Assembly: GCF_004421185.1 (NCBI RefSeq)
Contig: NZ_LXQB01000078.1
Coordinates: 1 to 64,000, forward strand
DNA: 64,000 nucleotides
Source: Methylacidiphilum sp. Yel
GTDB lineage: Bacteria; Verrucomicrobiota; Verrucomicrobiia; Methylacidiphilales; Methylacidiphilaceae
Direction: 5' to 3'
Below the pieces are notes generated by a model. That model was not told where the DNA came from. It worked only from the letters and a program-made list of their open reading frames with translations, and ran no database searches. A program made the position numbers and the translations under genes. Positions 45,845-55,007 of this stretch are shown here, in pieces; positions within the stretch are counted from its first letter, which is position 1, and each line of letters begins with the position of its first letter.

Positions 45845-46387
45845 TTAGACGCGACGCGGCTTCTTTGGTCGACACCCATTATGAGGTATTGGAGTCACAT
45901 CTAAGATTGAGGTAACTTCCAATCCTACCGCTTGCAAGGCCCTGATCGCCGATTCTCTTCCGGTTCCAGGCCCTTTGACTTTTACAATGACCTCTCTCAT
46001 TCCATGTCCCATAGCTTGTCTAGCAGCATCCTGTGCAACCAGCTGTGCCACATAGGCGGTAGATTTTTTAGTCCCACGAAAACCACACTTGCCTGCACTG
46101 GACCACGCCACCGTTTTCCCACTCATATCGGTGATCGTCACAATAGTATTATTAAAGGTCGCCAAAATGTTCACTATTCCATTATAAATCGCCTTGCTAG
46201 CGCGAACTTTAGGTATCTTTATCTTTTCTTGCTCCTGTTCCAATGGCGTCGACAATAAATCTTCCCCCTGGTTTTCTTTCTTTTTTATACTCTGAGCTTT
46301 TCCTGCCAACTCTGTAGTTGACGCCATCGGCAAATTGCCTTCCTCCTTTTTTACTTTCGGTTTTTTTTCTTGATTCCCATCTGCCAT
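45845..46387 (-). CDS. rpsK: 30S ribosomal protein S11 with long charged N-terminal extension
   Basis: The protein has 180 residues. The S11 core (from about residue 58) is normal: [60 protein letters not shown] and [17 protein letters not shown]. The first 50 or so residues are an extra Lys/Glu/Gln-rich segment; the family is usually 125-130 residues in all. GGGAGG sits 7 bp before ATG 46387, so the extension is probably translated. A methionine at residue 21 lacks such support. S11 forms part of the mRNA exit platform. Confidence 0.95.
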   Translation of the reverse strand: MADGNQEKKPKVKKEEGNLPMASTTELAGKAQSIKKKENQGEDLLSTPLEQEQEKIKIPKVRASKAIYNGIVNILATFNNTIVTITDMSGKTVAWSSAGKCGFRGTKKSTAYVAQLVAQDAARQAMGHGMREVIVKVKGPGTGRESAIRALQAVGLEVTSILDVTPIPHNGCRPKKPRRV

Positions 46388-46439
46388 TGTATCCTCCCTT
46401 TCTACTCCATCACTAACTCTCCATTAAAACAGAACTCCC

Positions 46440-46835
46440 TTAAACCTTGCCCTTCTTAGCCTCTTTTCTTCTTACCACACCGATGGTTTTTCTAGGTCCT
46501 TTTCTTGTCCTCGCATTCGTAGAGGTTCTCTGTCCTCTGACAGGAAGCCCACGAATATGCCTTAATCCTCTATAACAACGGATGGACTGCAATCTCTTTA
46601 TATTTTGCTGAACCTCTCGTCTTAAATCCCCTTCAATGACAAAACCATTTTCTTCGATTACCTGGATAATCCGATTAATCTGTTGGTTTGTCAGGTCCTT
46701 CGCTCGCATCTGAGGATTGAGTTCAGCCTGTTCACAAATGAGCTTTGCCCTCGATCTGCCAATGCCATAGATAACAGGCAATGCCGCAATCAAAGGTTTG
46801 TTACCTGGAATTTCTACACCCAAAATTCGAGCCAT
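46440..46835 (-). CDS. rpsM: 30S ribosomal protein S13
   Basis: The protein has 131 residues from ATG 46835 ([13 protein letters not shown]), with AAAGGA upstream. A start 7 codons earlier is less likely. The family features are all present: [78 protein letters not shown]13 contacts the P-site tRNA and the 50S subunit. It is followed by rpsK and preceded by rpmJ at 21 bp. Confidence 0.97.
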   Translation of the reverse strand: MARILGVEIPGNKPLIAALPVIYGIGRSRAKLICEQAELNPQMRAKDLTNQQINRIIQVIEENGFVIEGDLRREVQQNIKRLQSIRCYRGLRHIRGLPVRGQRTSTNARTRKGPRKTIGVVRRKEAKKGKV

Positions 46836-46856
46836 TCTATCCTTTCTGATTAACAA

Positions 46857-46973
46857 TTAACCCTGTCTTTGTTTCAAGCGAGGATTCTTTTTGTTTATAA
46901 TATAGATTCTTCCTTTTCTTCGAACGACTTGACAATTGGCTGTCCGTCTTTTTACTGAAGCTCTTACTTTCAT
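46857..46973 (-). CDS. rpmJ: 50S ribosomal protein L36
   Basis: This is a 38-residue protein, [20 protein letters not shown] followed by [23 protein letters not shown] lies 6-10 bp before the ATG. It is the single-cysteine form rather than the four-cysteine zinc-binding one: only C14 is kept, so zinc independence is inferred. Position directly before rpsM is the usual place. It is easily missed because of its size. Confidence 0.95.
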   Translation of the reverse strand: MKVRASVKRRTANCQVVRRKGRIYIINKKNPRLKQRQG

Positions 46974-47051
46974 TGCTTCTCCTAGTGTTAATTAAAAAAG
47001 CAGAAGGTTTTTCAATATTCAAAAAAGAAAAAAAATCAAGATTTTTTTATC

Positions 47052-47870
47052 CTAAAAAGCCGTATGATACACTAACTCTACATTATCTTCGGTTAAAGTC
47101 AAAATTTCTGGACCCTTCTTGGTAATCAAAACGGTATGCTCAAAATGTGCCGATCTTTGCCCATCTTCAGTAACAGCGGTCCAACCATCTGGCATCATGA
47201 GCACTTTTCCAGATCCTCTGTTCACCATTGGTTCGATGGCTATGGTCATTCCTGCTTTTAACTTCGGTCCTTGACCTGGTTTTCCAAAATTCGGAACGTG
47301 GGGTTGTTCATGGAGTTTTCGGCCTACCCCATGGCCCACAAACTCCTTAACTACTTGATACCCTTGCTCAAGAACATACCTTTCAATTGCCGAGGAAATA
47401 TCCCCAATTCTATTACCTTCCTGTGCCTGAGCAATGCCAAGCATAAGAGCTTTGTTGGTCACTTCAATTAACCGTAAATCCTCTACATCAACCGTTCCTA
47501 CAGGATAAGTCTTTGCTGTGTCCCCTATCCACCCATCGAGAATAATACCTACATCTAACTTTACAAGATCTCCGTACTGGATTTTTCGCTTTCCTCCAAT
47601 TCCATGGACCACTTCTTCATTGATTGATATACAGATATTTCCAGGAAAGCCTCTATAACCTAAAAACGCACTCTTTGCTCCATAGGATTCAATAAGATGG
47701 GCCGCATACTTATCCACTTCCTCCGTAGTGATCCCTGGAGCAAGAATAGGCCTTATTTTTTCTATTATTTCTGTGACGACTCTGCAGCTACGCCGCATCG
47801 CTTCAATTTCTTTGCCTCTTTTAATGGGTATCACGGGAACAGTAAAAGGTGAAAAAATTAGAAAAATCAA
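47052..47870 (-). CDS. map: Methionine aminopeptidase, type I
   Basis: Map removes the initiator methionine from nascent proteins. Ligands of the two-metal centre are visible: D in KLDVGIILDGWIGDTAKTYPV (two), H in EFVGHGVGRKLHEQPHVPNFG, E in IAIEPMV and E in SAHFEHTVLI. Length is 272 from a TTG at 47870. The family normally begins near IPIKRGKEIEAMRRS, which makes GTG 47834 a good alternative start (260 residues). It lies between rpsT and rpmJ; the usual neighbours secY, adk and infA are absent. Confidence 0.95.
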   Translation of the reverse strand: MIFLIFSPFTVPVIPIKRGKEIEAMRRSCRVVTEIIEKIRPILAPGITTEEVDKYAAHLIESYGAKSAFLGYRGFPGNICISINEEVVHGIGGKRKIQYGDLVKLDVGIILDGWIGDTAKTYPVGTVDVEDLRLIEVTNKALMLGIAQAQEGNRIGDISSAIERYVLEQGYQVVKEFVGHGVGRKLHEQPHVPNFGKPGQGPKLKAGMTIAIEPMVNRGSGKVLMMPDGWTAVTEDGQRSAHFEHTVLITKKGPEILTLTEDNVELVYHTAF

Positions 47871-47905
47871 ATTAAATATAATATAAACATAGAAGAGTTA
47901 GCGAT

Positions 47906-48175
47906 TCAAACAGAACTAATTTTCTCAATTTTTTTCAATAATCGTTTCTTCTTTCGATTAGCAGTATTCGCCACAAGCTTCTTTCTTTTAACCAATCGAT
48001 CCAGTAAGGATTGAATGGTAGGGAAAAAAGACAGAGCTTCTTCTTTTTTTTTGGCATCAATCAATGCCTTGAGTTGTTTTAACTGCTCTTTTAATTCTTT
48101 CTTCGCTCTTAGATTAAAAATGCGCTTTCTTTGGCTTTTCCGTTGGTTCTTTTCAGCCGATTTTGTATTGGGCAT
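47906..48175 (-). CDS. rpsT: 30S ribosomal protein S20
   Basis: The protein has 89 residues, very basic and helical: MPNTKSAEKNQRKSQRKRIFNLRAKKELKE at the start, then LFPTIQSLLDRLVKRKKLVANTANRKKKRLLKKIEKI. This matches S20, a primary 16S rRNA binder of the 30S body. It begins opposite argS (142-bp divergent gap with no gene) and precedes map by 35 bp. Confidence 0.93.
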   Translation of the reverse strand: MPNTKSAEKNQRKSQRKRIFNLRAKKELKEQLKQLKALIDAKKKEEALSFFPTIQSLLDRLVKRKKLVANTANRKKKRLLKKIEKISSV

Positions 48176-48317
48176 AGGAAAAAGTAATTTCAGAACATTT
48201 GATGCAATGTCAAGTAAAAGAAAAATAATTTTAAAAACTTCTCTTCCTAACTATCTTCTTTTGGATCATCCAAACATTGGATAAAAAAGAATTGTAAGAG
48301 CTCAGTAAAAAAGAACC

Positions 48318-50060
48318 ATGAAAATTCCTCAAGATTGGATTTTTGAAAAACTTAAAGAGACCCTTTCTGAAAAGTTTGGTCAAACCGACTATATTCCACT
48401 AGTCGAACCCTGTTCCAATCCTTCATTTGGAGATTACCAAACCAATATCGCCTTTCTAATGGCCGGTCAACTCAAAGAAAATCCAAGAAAATTAGCCGAA
48501 GAGTTCGCGAGGATCATTGGAGAAAACTCCGTAACTTTTTATCCTGAAGTCGGAGGCAATGGATTCATTAATTTTAGAGTAAAACCAAAAGCTTACCTCA
48601 ATGCTTTCCTTGCGATCCGTTCCGACCCTCGACTTGGCATTGAGCAGACTAAAGAGCCACAGACAATCGTAATAGATTTTTCAAGCCCAAACATTGCAAA
48701 AGAATTACATGTAGGCCATCTTCGCAGCACGATCCTTGGAGATGTCTTAAGAAGACTTAATCTTTTTTTAGGCCACCGTGTCATTGCGGACAATCATCTT
48801 GGAGATTGGGGAACACAGTTTGGAATGGTGCTTTTAGGATACAAAAAATACGGCAATCGGCTTGCTCTAGCCGAAAAACCCTTGGAGTATCTGGAAGGAC
48901 TATATGTGAGAATCCAAAAAGAAGCAAAGGAATCTGAAAGGATTAAGGAAGAAGCAAAAAGAGAATTACAAAAATTACAATCTGGTGACAGCGAAAACTT
49001 AAAACTTTGGGATGTCTTTGTTCATGCTTCGCTAAAGGAATTAGACAAAATTTATCAAAAGCTTAATGTAAAATTCGATTATTCCCTTGGAGAAAGCGTG
49101 TATAATCCCATGCTTCCAGGGGTTGTCGAAGAACTTCTTCAAAAAGGGATTGCTCGATACAGCGAAGGGGCCGTTTGTGTGTTTTTCAACAAAGACTTCC
49201 CAGCATTAGCTGACAAGCCCATGATCATCCAAAAGACTGATGGTGCTTATCTTTATGCCACAACGGATATTGCTACCCTTCTTTTCCGTTTGAGCAACTG
49301 GCAAGCTCAGCGGATCATCTATGTCACTGACTCAAGACAAAAACTGCACTTCCAGCAACTTTTTGCCCTTGCTCGACTACTTGGCATCGATATCCAGCTC
49401 GAACACGTTTCTTTTGGATCGATCCTTGGAGAAGACAAAAAACCTCTCAAAACTAGGGAAGGGACCTCAATAAAGCTAAGGGAGCTTTTAGAGGAAGCGG
49501 TCAATCGAGCCTATCAGATCATAGATGAAAAAAGAAAGGATTTGTCTGAGGATAGAAAAAAAGAGATAGCCAATGCTGTTGGGATAGGGGCTCTGAAATA
49601 CGCCGATCTTTCTCAAAATAGAATCCTCGATTATATCTTTAGCTGGGAAAAACTCCTTTCTCTTGAAGGGAATACCGCACCTTATCTGCTCAACGCTCAT
49701 GTGCGAATTTGCTCTATTTTGAGAAAAGCTGCTTCCTCCGGTTATGGTTCTTCCCTGGGCTTTACCTCTCTAAAATTCGAAACCGATACCCTCCACCCTC
49801 AAGAAATAGAACTGATGAAAGCGGTGTTAAGCTTCAAATATTCCTTATTCCTTGCAGCCAAAGAAAATAGCCCGCACCATCTTTGTAACTATCTTTATAA
49901 CCTTGCAAAAGTCTTTCACAAATTCTATGAACAATGCCCTGTCTTAGGTGCATCGACCGAATCCTCAAAGCAGCTACGTCTAGCCTTTTGCGACTTTACC
50001 CAACGCACCCTTTCTTTAGGACTAGAGCTTCTGGGCATCGAGCCTTTGAAAGAAATGTAG
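48318..50060 (+). CDS. argS: Arginyl-tRNA synthetase
   Basis: This is a class I synthetase of 580 residues. The N-terminal Add-1 domain (about 1-100) is followed by the catalytic Rossmann domain with FSSPNIAKELHVGHLRSTILGD, where the HIGH motif reads HVGH (131-134), and NHLGDWGTQFGMVLLGYKKYG. As in many ArgRS the KMSK motif is relaxed; the equivalent region is KTREGTSIKL. The DALR anticodon-binding domain ends the protein (VFHKFYEQCPVLGAS). Translation is supported by the ATG at 48318. Alone on the plus strand. Confidence 0.97.
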   Translation: MKIPQDWIFEKLKETLSEKFGQTDYIPLVEPCSNPSFGDYQTNIAFLMAGQLKENPRKLAEEFARIIGENSVTFYPEVGGNGFINFRVKPKAYLNAFLAIRSDPRLGIEQTKEPQTIVIDFSSPNIAKELHVGHLRSTILGDVLRRLNLFLGHRVIADNHLGDWGTQFGMVLLGYKKYGNRLALAEKPLEYLEGLYVRIQKEAKESERIKEEAKRELQKLQSGDSENLKLWDVFVHASLKELDKIYQKLNVKFDYSLGESVYNPMLPGVVEELLQKGIARYSEGAVCVFFNKDFPALADKPMIIQKTDGAYLYATTDIATLLFRLSNWQAQRIIYVTDSRQKLHFQQLFALARLLGIDIQLEHVSFGSILGEDKKPLKTREGTSIKLRELLEEAVNRAYQIIDEKRKDLSEDRKKEIANAVGIGALKYADLSQNRILDYIFSWEKLLSLEGNTAPYLLNAHVRICSILRKAASSGYGSSLGFTSLKFETDTLHPQEIELMKAVLSFKYSLFLAAKENSPHHLCNYLYNLAKVFHKFYEQCPVLGASTESSKQLRLAFCDFTQRTLSLGLELLGIEPLKEM

Positions 50061-50117
50061 GAGGTAGAAGAGAGAGACAAGCTTGCCAGTAAAAAAAGAA
50101 GGAGGAGCAAAAAAAGA

Positions 50118-51335
50118 GTGGAACTCCAGAGAAAAATCAATCTCTATAATTTTTTTTTTGGAATAATCATTTTATATTCATACAATTATTGCCTATATTG
50201 TATAAGGTTATTATTTAGAAACGAAAATATTGTCTCTATTACGATGGATAACGGATGGCTCGATGAAGAGAAAAGATGTACTTTTACTATTTCTCAATGT
50301 CTTCAAGGAGAAGTAGAACCTTCTTACTGTAGTATCGCTCAATGGATTTTTAATGTTATCCACAATATTGCTGAAGGGTTACTTGTTCTAGATAGTGAAG
50401 GGAACATTAAGCTGTCCAATAAGGCCGCTGAAGAGCTTTTCGGCTATTATAGAATGGAACTTTTTCGCAAACCCTTCGTCGAACTCCTTGCCCCTCCCTA
50501 TCGCCAGAAATGGATCCGAATATTTTTAGCTAAAAAGAAAAAAAAACCTATCTACCAATATGAACTCTTAGGTCAAAAGAAAGACAAAACAACCTTTTTC
50601 ATGGAGATCTCGGTGAGCGAAGTCTTCTTAAAGGAAGGAAAAGTTCTAAGCGTTCTTGTAAGGGATATTAGAGAAAGAAAAGCGCTAGAAAAAGCAGCCT
50701 TAGAAGCTAGCGAACACGAAAGACAAAGAATAGGCCAAGACATTCATGATAGTCTCTGCCAGTTATTGATTGGTATTGAGTTTAAAGCTCAGTTTTTATC
50801 CCAAGAACTTCGAGAAAAGGCAGCCGTCGGTCATGAGCTAGCCTCTGAAATCGCCAAATTAGCTAGAGAAGCAGCAACTTCAGCTCGGGATATAGCCAAG
50901 GGACTTGCGCCACTGGCGATGTCTACTTCAGATCTGATTGCTTCCTTAATGGATTTGGCTCAAAATACGGGTAAAAACACGCCTATCACCTGTCAGTTTC
51001 ATTTGATTGGAGAACCTGTTATCCCCAACCCTTCTTTTGCTATCCAGCTTTATCGAATCGCCCAAGAAGCTGTTAATAACGTGATTAAACACTCAGGGGC
51101 CTCGCACATTGATATCACTTTTGGAGAAACATCCGGAACGATTTTTCTTCAAGTGGAAGACAATGGCATTGGGATGAAAATAAAAGATGGGATAAATAAA
51201 GGGTTAGGTTTCAGGTCGATGCTCTATCGTGCGGGAATGATCGGTGCTAATTTGAGTATCGATTCTCTTCCTGGAAAAGGGACAAAAATCATTTGCAGTT
51301 TACCTTCTGCCCAAAATACTAAAACCAATGGTTAA
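50118..51335 (+). CDS. PAS-containing NarL-type sensor histidine kinase
   Basis: The protein has 405 residues. A hydrophobic segment (about 9-35) may be a single membrane helix; it depends on the GTG start at 50118, which has GGAGGAG 11 bp upstream. A later ATG (50244) would remove it. A PAS domain (about 75-190) is followed by a HisKA_3 dimerisation helix with H210 in GQDIHDSLCQ and an HATPase domain: AVNNVIKHSGAS (N box), VEDNGIGM and GLGFRSMLYRAGMIGANL. It autophosphorylates and passes phosphate to the response regulator whose gene overlaps its end by 8 bp. The signal is unknown. Confidence 0.9.
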   Translation: MELQRKINLYNFFFGIIILYSYNYCLYCIRLLFRNENIVSITMDNGWLDEEKRCTFTISQCLQGEVEPSYCSIAQWIFNVIHNIAEGLLVLDSEGNIKLSNKAAEELFGYYRMELFRKPFVELLAPPYRQKWIRIFLAKKKKKPIYQYELLGQKKDKTTFFMEISVSEVFLKEGKVLSVLVRDIRERKALEKAALEASEHERQRIGQDIHDSLCQLLIGIEFKAQFLSQELREKAAVGHELASEIAKLAREAATSARDIAKGLAPLAMSTSDLIASLMDLAQNTGKNTPITCQFHLIGEPVIPNPSFAIQLYRIAQEAVNNVIKHSGASHIDITFGETSGTIFLQVEDNGIGMKIKDGINKGLGFRSMLYRAGMIGANLSIDSLPGKGTKIICSLPSAQNTKTNG

Positions 51336-52041
51336 GAACAATATGATGAAGGAACGATCTACCGAAACGAAAAAAAGAGGGGTGCTCATCGTTGACGATC
51401 ACGCCGTGCTCCGAGAGGGTTTAGCGTATATTATTGGAACAGATCCATCCCTCTGGGTGTGCGGAATGGCTGAAAATGCGCAAAAAGGCTTTGAACTTGT
51501 CGAAAAGTTAAAACCAGATATTGTTCTAGTTGATATTTCCTTACCAGGCAAAAGCGGTCTGGAGCTTGTAAAAGACATTCATGCTATTTACCCTGAAATT
51601 CCGATCCTTGTGCTCTCCATGCATGAAGAATCACTGTTTGCTGAAAGGCTGTTAAGAGCTGGTGCTAGAGGCTACTTAATGAAATCGGAAGGGGGTGAAA
51701 AACTGCTACAAGCTATAAACAGGATTCTGGAGGGCAACATTTTTGTTAGTGATGAAATTTCTTCTCGGATCCTAGAAGGCTTCACAGGGAAAAAAAGCTC
51801 ACCTTTCAAGGCTAGCCCTTTAGGAAAATTGAGCGACAGGGAACTGGAAGTCTTTCAATTGATCGGCAAAGGACTCAGCTCCAGACAGATTGCCGAACAG
51901 CTGCATTTAAGTATCAAAACTGTCGAGGCTTATAGAGCTAGTATTAAACAAAAATTAAAATTACAGAGTGGCACTGAGCTTGTTCATTATGCCATCTCAT
52001 GGCATCAATCAAATATTTCTTCTGGGCAAACAAATTTTTAA
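51328..52041 (+). CDS. NarL/FixJ-family response regulator
   Basis: The protein has 237 residues. The receiver domain (about 17-135) has the acidic pocket VDD, the phosphoacceptor D69 in VLVDISLPG and K119 in YLMKSE. The LuxR-type DNA-binding domain is at about 165-230 (LSDRELEVFQLIGKGLSSRQIAEQLHLSIKTVEAYRASIKQKL). It is the partner of the upstream kinase through the 8-bp overlap. Target genes are unknown; the membrane protein gene 66 bp downstream may be one. Confidence 0.93.
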   Translation: MVKNNMMKERSTETKKRGVLIVDDHAVLREGLAYIIGTDPSLWVCGMAENAQKGFELVEKLKPDIVLVDISLPGKSGLELVKDIHAIYPEIPILVLSMHEESLFAERLLRAGARGYLMKSEGGEKLLQAINRILEGNIFVSDEISSRILEGFTGKKSSPFKASPLGKLSDRELEVFQLIGKGLSSRQIAEQLHLSIKTVEAYRASIKQKLKLQSGTELVHYAISWHQSNISSGQTNF

Positions 52042-52107
52042 CTGTTTTTTGCAGGTATTTTTTTTAAGAAACCAAATGATTGCTTTTGTGCCTAAAACTT
52101 TTTCTGC

Positions 52108-53628
52108 ATGAATTCCTCTTACCTCCTACACCCCAGTATTACTCCCTCTCTTTTTGATTCCCCAGCTTTAGAGTCTTTTAGTTTCTTTTTAATCCTTCTG
52201 GGTTTCTCTTTGTGTTGGGGAATATTTATAAATTTTTTTCTTCTTGTCCCAAAAATTTTGAAGATTCTCCAACCTAGTTCTCAGAGAAACTACCAGCCAC
52301 TAAGAAAAAAGCTCTACTTTCTGTTATTTTTTTCTTTTGCTTGTCTTTCCGCAGGTTATGCATTTAAGCTGAATGTTAATCCTTTTCCCTTAATTGGACT
52401 AGGGATTTTCTATTGCATTATATCCTTTTTCTTGCACAGACTCCTACATGCTAACCAATCGAGTCTTCCCCCATTCATGGGATTGGCCAGTGGGGTTGTA
52501 CTACTCATCAGTGAAATTTTATATCTTAAAGGAGTGAAATCTTTCTCCACTTTCGGTTTTCTCACCTGTCTGGAAATAATTTCTTTAGAAATACTTTCTG
52601 GTAGTTCTCTGATTTTTCTTTTTAATGTTGTCCCCCTTGTGGAAGGACAAAGTATCAGAAAGGCGTTGAGTTTTTCCCTTGCCAGGCTAGGTAGCCTTCT
52701 GGATATTCCTATGGCGTTATTTTTTTTGAGCCTGCTTTGGCTCTCCTTTGAAAGCTCTCTCTATACAACCAGTCCTTTTTTCCTTATTACTCCATGGTTT
52801 TGCATCCTTTGTATTCTTTTGCTTTTCTATCGCATCTATCATCAACTTTTGGCAGAGCCACGATTCACTGGAATCCTCATGAGATCTTTAGGACCAAATC
52901 ATTTCCAGTTTTCCTTTAGAAAACTCCCATTGTCAGGCATAAAAATAACCTCCTTTTCTCTTCCTAGCTATGTTTTAGAATGCTGGACTTGCTGGATTCT
53001 TCTGCTATTGATAGCTTTTCGAGGCACTTCTCTTTTTTCTTCTGCCCTACTGCCTTTCCAAGAGCGTTTTGCCGGTAAAACCGGTATCTTTTCCTTCTCT
53101 TTCCATCCCTTTTCCCCTACTCCTTTCAAACTACAACTTTCTAGTTCGAAAAAGAATTCTCTGTCTTCTACACAAAGCCTTGTTCTTATCCTCAATGATA
53201 GTTCCAGTCCGTTTCATGTCATTGCTCCTTCCTTGAAAAAGGAAAAGGAAGGGGCTTATTACTTTTCAGCAAAAAATTTTTCTCATCCAGGAAATTGGCA
53301 GATAAAGATCTTGACTAAGACAACAGATGCCAGAGCTTTCCATACTGAAGGATCTTTTGAAATCCATATTCCTTCAGGATGGAATCCTAACCCCTTTCCC
53401 CTATCTCCTTTTGTTGTTTTTATGCTTGTAGCGATTTCCTTTACCATCCTTTTCCTCTTTATTTACCTCTATCGATTTAGTGTCTTTTTCGCTTCGGAAA
53501 CGAAAATCTTGGACAATGACACCAATGGAGCTGAAATATTCGTTAACTATTTTGGTCCTAATATCCGTTCTAAACTTGCCACTTTCAGTTCTGCCTTGAT
53601 CCTTCTTGGAATAGCTTTGTTGTTTTAA
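52108..53628 (+). CDS. Large polytopic membrane protein, weakly CopD-like
   Basis: The protein has 506 residues and about ten hydrophobic helices. Helices fill residues 20-260 and 290-320. A soluble, probably periplasmic beta-rich domain (about 330-425) contains LSSTQSLVLILNDSS and GNWQIKILTKTTDARAFHTEGSFEIHIP, a pattern like the immunoglobulin-like part of copper-resistance CopC/CopD/YtkA proteins. One more helix follows (about 432-455). No clear metal-binding His/Met cluster is visible, so copper transport is only a weak suggestion. Unusually rich in Phe, Leu and Ser. It follows the response regulator at 66 bp. Confidence 0.6.
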   Translation: MNSSYLLHPSITPSLFDSPALESFSFFLILLGFSLCWGIFINFFLLVPKILKILQPSSQRNYQPLRKKLYFLLFFSFACLSAGYAFKLNVNPFPLIGLGIFYCIISFFLHRLLHANQSSLPPFMGLASGVVLLISEILYLKGVKSFSTFGFLTCLEIISLEILSGSSLIFLFNVVPLVEGQSIRKALSFSLARLGSLLDIPMALFFLSLLWLSFESSLYTTSPFFLITPWFCILCILLLFYRIYHQLLAEPRFTGILMRSLGPNHFQFSFRKLPLSGIKITSFSLPSYVLECWTCWILLLLIAFRGTSLFSSALLPFQERFAGKTGIFSFSFHPFSPTPFKLQLSSSKKNSLSSTQSLVLILNDSSSPFHVIAPSLKKEKEGAYYFSAKNFSHPGNWQIKILTKTTDARAFHTEGSFEIHIPSGWNPNPFPLSPFVVFMLVAISFTILFLFIYLYRFSVFFASETKILDNDTNGAEIFVNYFGPNIRSKLATFSSALILLGIALLF

Positions 53629-53714
53629 GCTTGATTTTTTTTATGATCCAAGTAGCTTCTTTATTTTTCTTGCACCACTATGTCATGTCTGCTTTGCTAA
53701 ATCTATAACTGGAT

Positions 53715-53786
53715 GACCCCATGGTGTAGTGGTCAGCACTCCACCCTTTCACGGTGGCAGCACGGGTTCGAATCCCGTTGGGGTCG
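53715..53786 (+). tRNA. tRNA-Glu (anticodon TTC)
   Basis: A full cloverleaf of 72 nt is visible. The acceptor stem pairs GACCCCA (53715-53721) with TGGGGTC (53779-53785), with discriminator G. The anticodon stem CCACC/GGTGG encloses the loop CTTTCAC, anticodon TTC at 53748-53750. The T arm contains GGTTCGAATCC. CCA is not encoded. The sequence resembles other bacterial tRNA-Glu. Confidence 0.97.
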
Positions 53787-53804
53787 CTTTTGGTGCTGCT
53801 TTTC

Positions 53805-55007
53805 ATGAAAAGAAAAACGGCCTATCTTCCTTTACACTACGGAAAAGCCCCTAGTTATCTTTTTGAAAGGATGGTACGACTAGCCGGGGCGATGACCCAG
53901 TTGATTGTCGAAGAGTATGGCCCTGATGAAATGCTCAGAAGGCTTTCTGATCCTTGGTGGTTTCAAGCGTTTGGATGTGTTCTAGGTTTTGATTGGCATT
54001 CTTCGGGACTGACTACGGTCTGCTGTGGTGCCTTAAAGGAAGCACAAAAGAGATATGGGGATATTGGCATCTTCGTAGCTGGAGGCAAAGGCGGAGAATC
54101 AAGGAAGACCCCAGAGGAAATCGCTAGAATTGCTGATCGCTTAGCAATTAATGCTGCAGAAAGTCTTATCCGCACCTCTAGACTTGTCGCAAAAGTAGAT
54201 TCTGCAGCCCTTCAAGATGGATTTGCTCTTTATCATCACTGTTTTTTTTTCACCGCTTCTGGTTCCTGGTGTGTCATCCAACAAGGAATGAACGAAACTA
54301 CTCGCTACGCACGCCGATATCATTGGTTAGGAGAAAGCACTAAAAACTTTGTCTGTAACCCGCATGCAGCAATTGATGATTTATCTAAAGAAAATGAGGG
54401 ACTCATTTTTGAATCGGAAACCAACAAAAAGAGGCAAACTCCCGAAAAAAGCATCCTTCTCAATATGATTGCTGGGGAAGCCGAGCAATCAAGACAAATT
54501 TGTAGCGAATTGGCTAGAGAAAAACCTCAAAAAACCTTAAATTTAATTTCCGAAATTCTTTGTGGGCCCACCCTTTTTGCTCCAGCCCAACACACCATTA
54601 GCAGCACCGATATTCGTTTAATAAACCTTAAAACGCTTCATAAAGCCATCATTTCAGCTTACGAAAGAGACCCAAAAGACTTCCAATCGCTTCTTGAAAC
54701 CCCGCAGGTTGGTCCGGCTACAATTCGGAGTCTTGCCCTTGTAGCCGAGCTAATGTTTGGTGTCCCGATCTGCAGAAAGGATCCAATTGAAGACTTTCCA
54801 AAGCAGGTCAATGGTCGGCGTTGGGCCGATTATGCGTTTGCTCATGGAGGCAAAGATGGGATCCCCTATCCTATTGATCGAGTTTCTTATGACCGGAACA
54901 TTGGGATTCTAGAAGAGACTATAAGAAAAGCTAAATTAGGATATATAGAAAAAAAAGATGCCTTAAAAAGACTTGCTCGTATTGCCCAATCCTCCCTCTC
55001 TACTTAA
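53805..55007 (+). CDS. DUF763 family protein
   Basis: The protein has 400 residues from ATG 53805 (MKRKTAYLPLH). A longer frame reaches into the tRNA gene and is rejected. DUF763 signatures are clear: LPLHYGKAPSYLFERMVRLAG, DPWWFQAFGCVLGFDWHSSG, VAGGKGGESRKTPEEI, and the basic C-terminal end with GRRWADYAFAHGGKDGIPYPIDR. The family is common in archaea and thermophilic bacteria. Its function is unknown; a nucleic-acid role is sometimes suggested but not visible here. It begins 18 nt after the tRNA-Glu, with no Shine-Dalgarno sequence. Its 3' end overlaps the convergent antiporter gene by 8 bp. Confidence 0.88.
   Translation: MKRKTAYLPLHYGKAPSYLFERMVRLAGAMTQLIVEEYGPDEMLRRLSDPWWFQAFGCVLGFDWHSSGLTTVCCGALKEAQKRYGDIGIFVAGGKGGESRKTPEEIARIADRLAINAAESLIRTSRLVAKVDSAALQDGFALYHHCFFFTASGSWCVIQQGMNETTRYARRYHWLGESTKNFVCNPHAAIDDLSKENEGLIFESETNKKRQTPEKSILLNMIAGEAEQSRQICSELAREKPQKTLNLISEILCGPTLFAPAQHTISSTDIRLINLKTLHKAIISAYERDPKDFQSLLETPQVGPATIRSLALVAELMFGVPICRKDPIEDFPKQVNGRRWADYAFAHGGKDGIPYPIDRVSYDRNIGILEETIRKAKLGYIEKKDALKRLARIAQSSLST

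Noticed and set aside
45816-45875. Longer S4 protein starting 20 codons upstream
   Set aside because: The extension overlaps the end of rpsK and does not resemble S4; the inner ATG has a strong ribosome binding site.
53754-53804. Extended N terminus of the DUF763 protein starting inside the tRNA gene
   Set aside because: The first 17 codons would be read from the tRNA itself; the family N terminus starts at the ATG at 53805.
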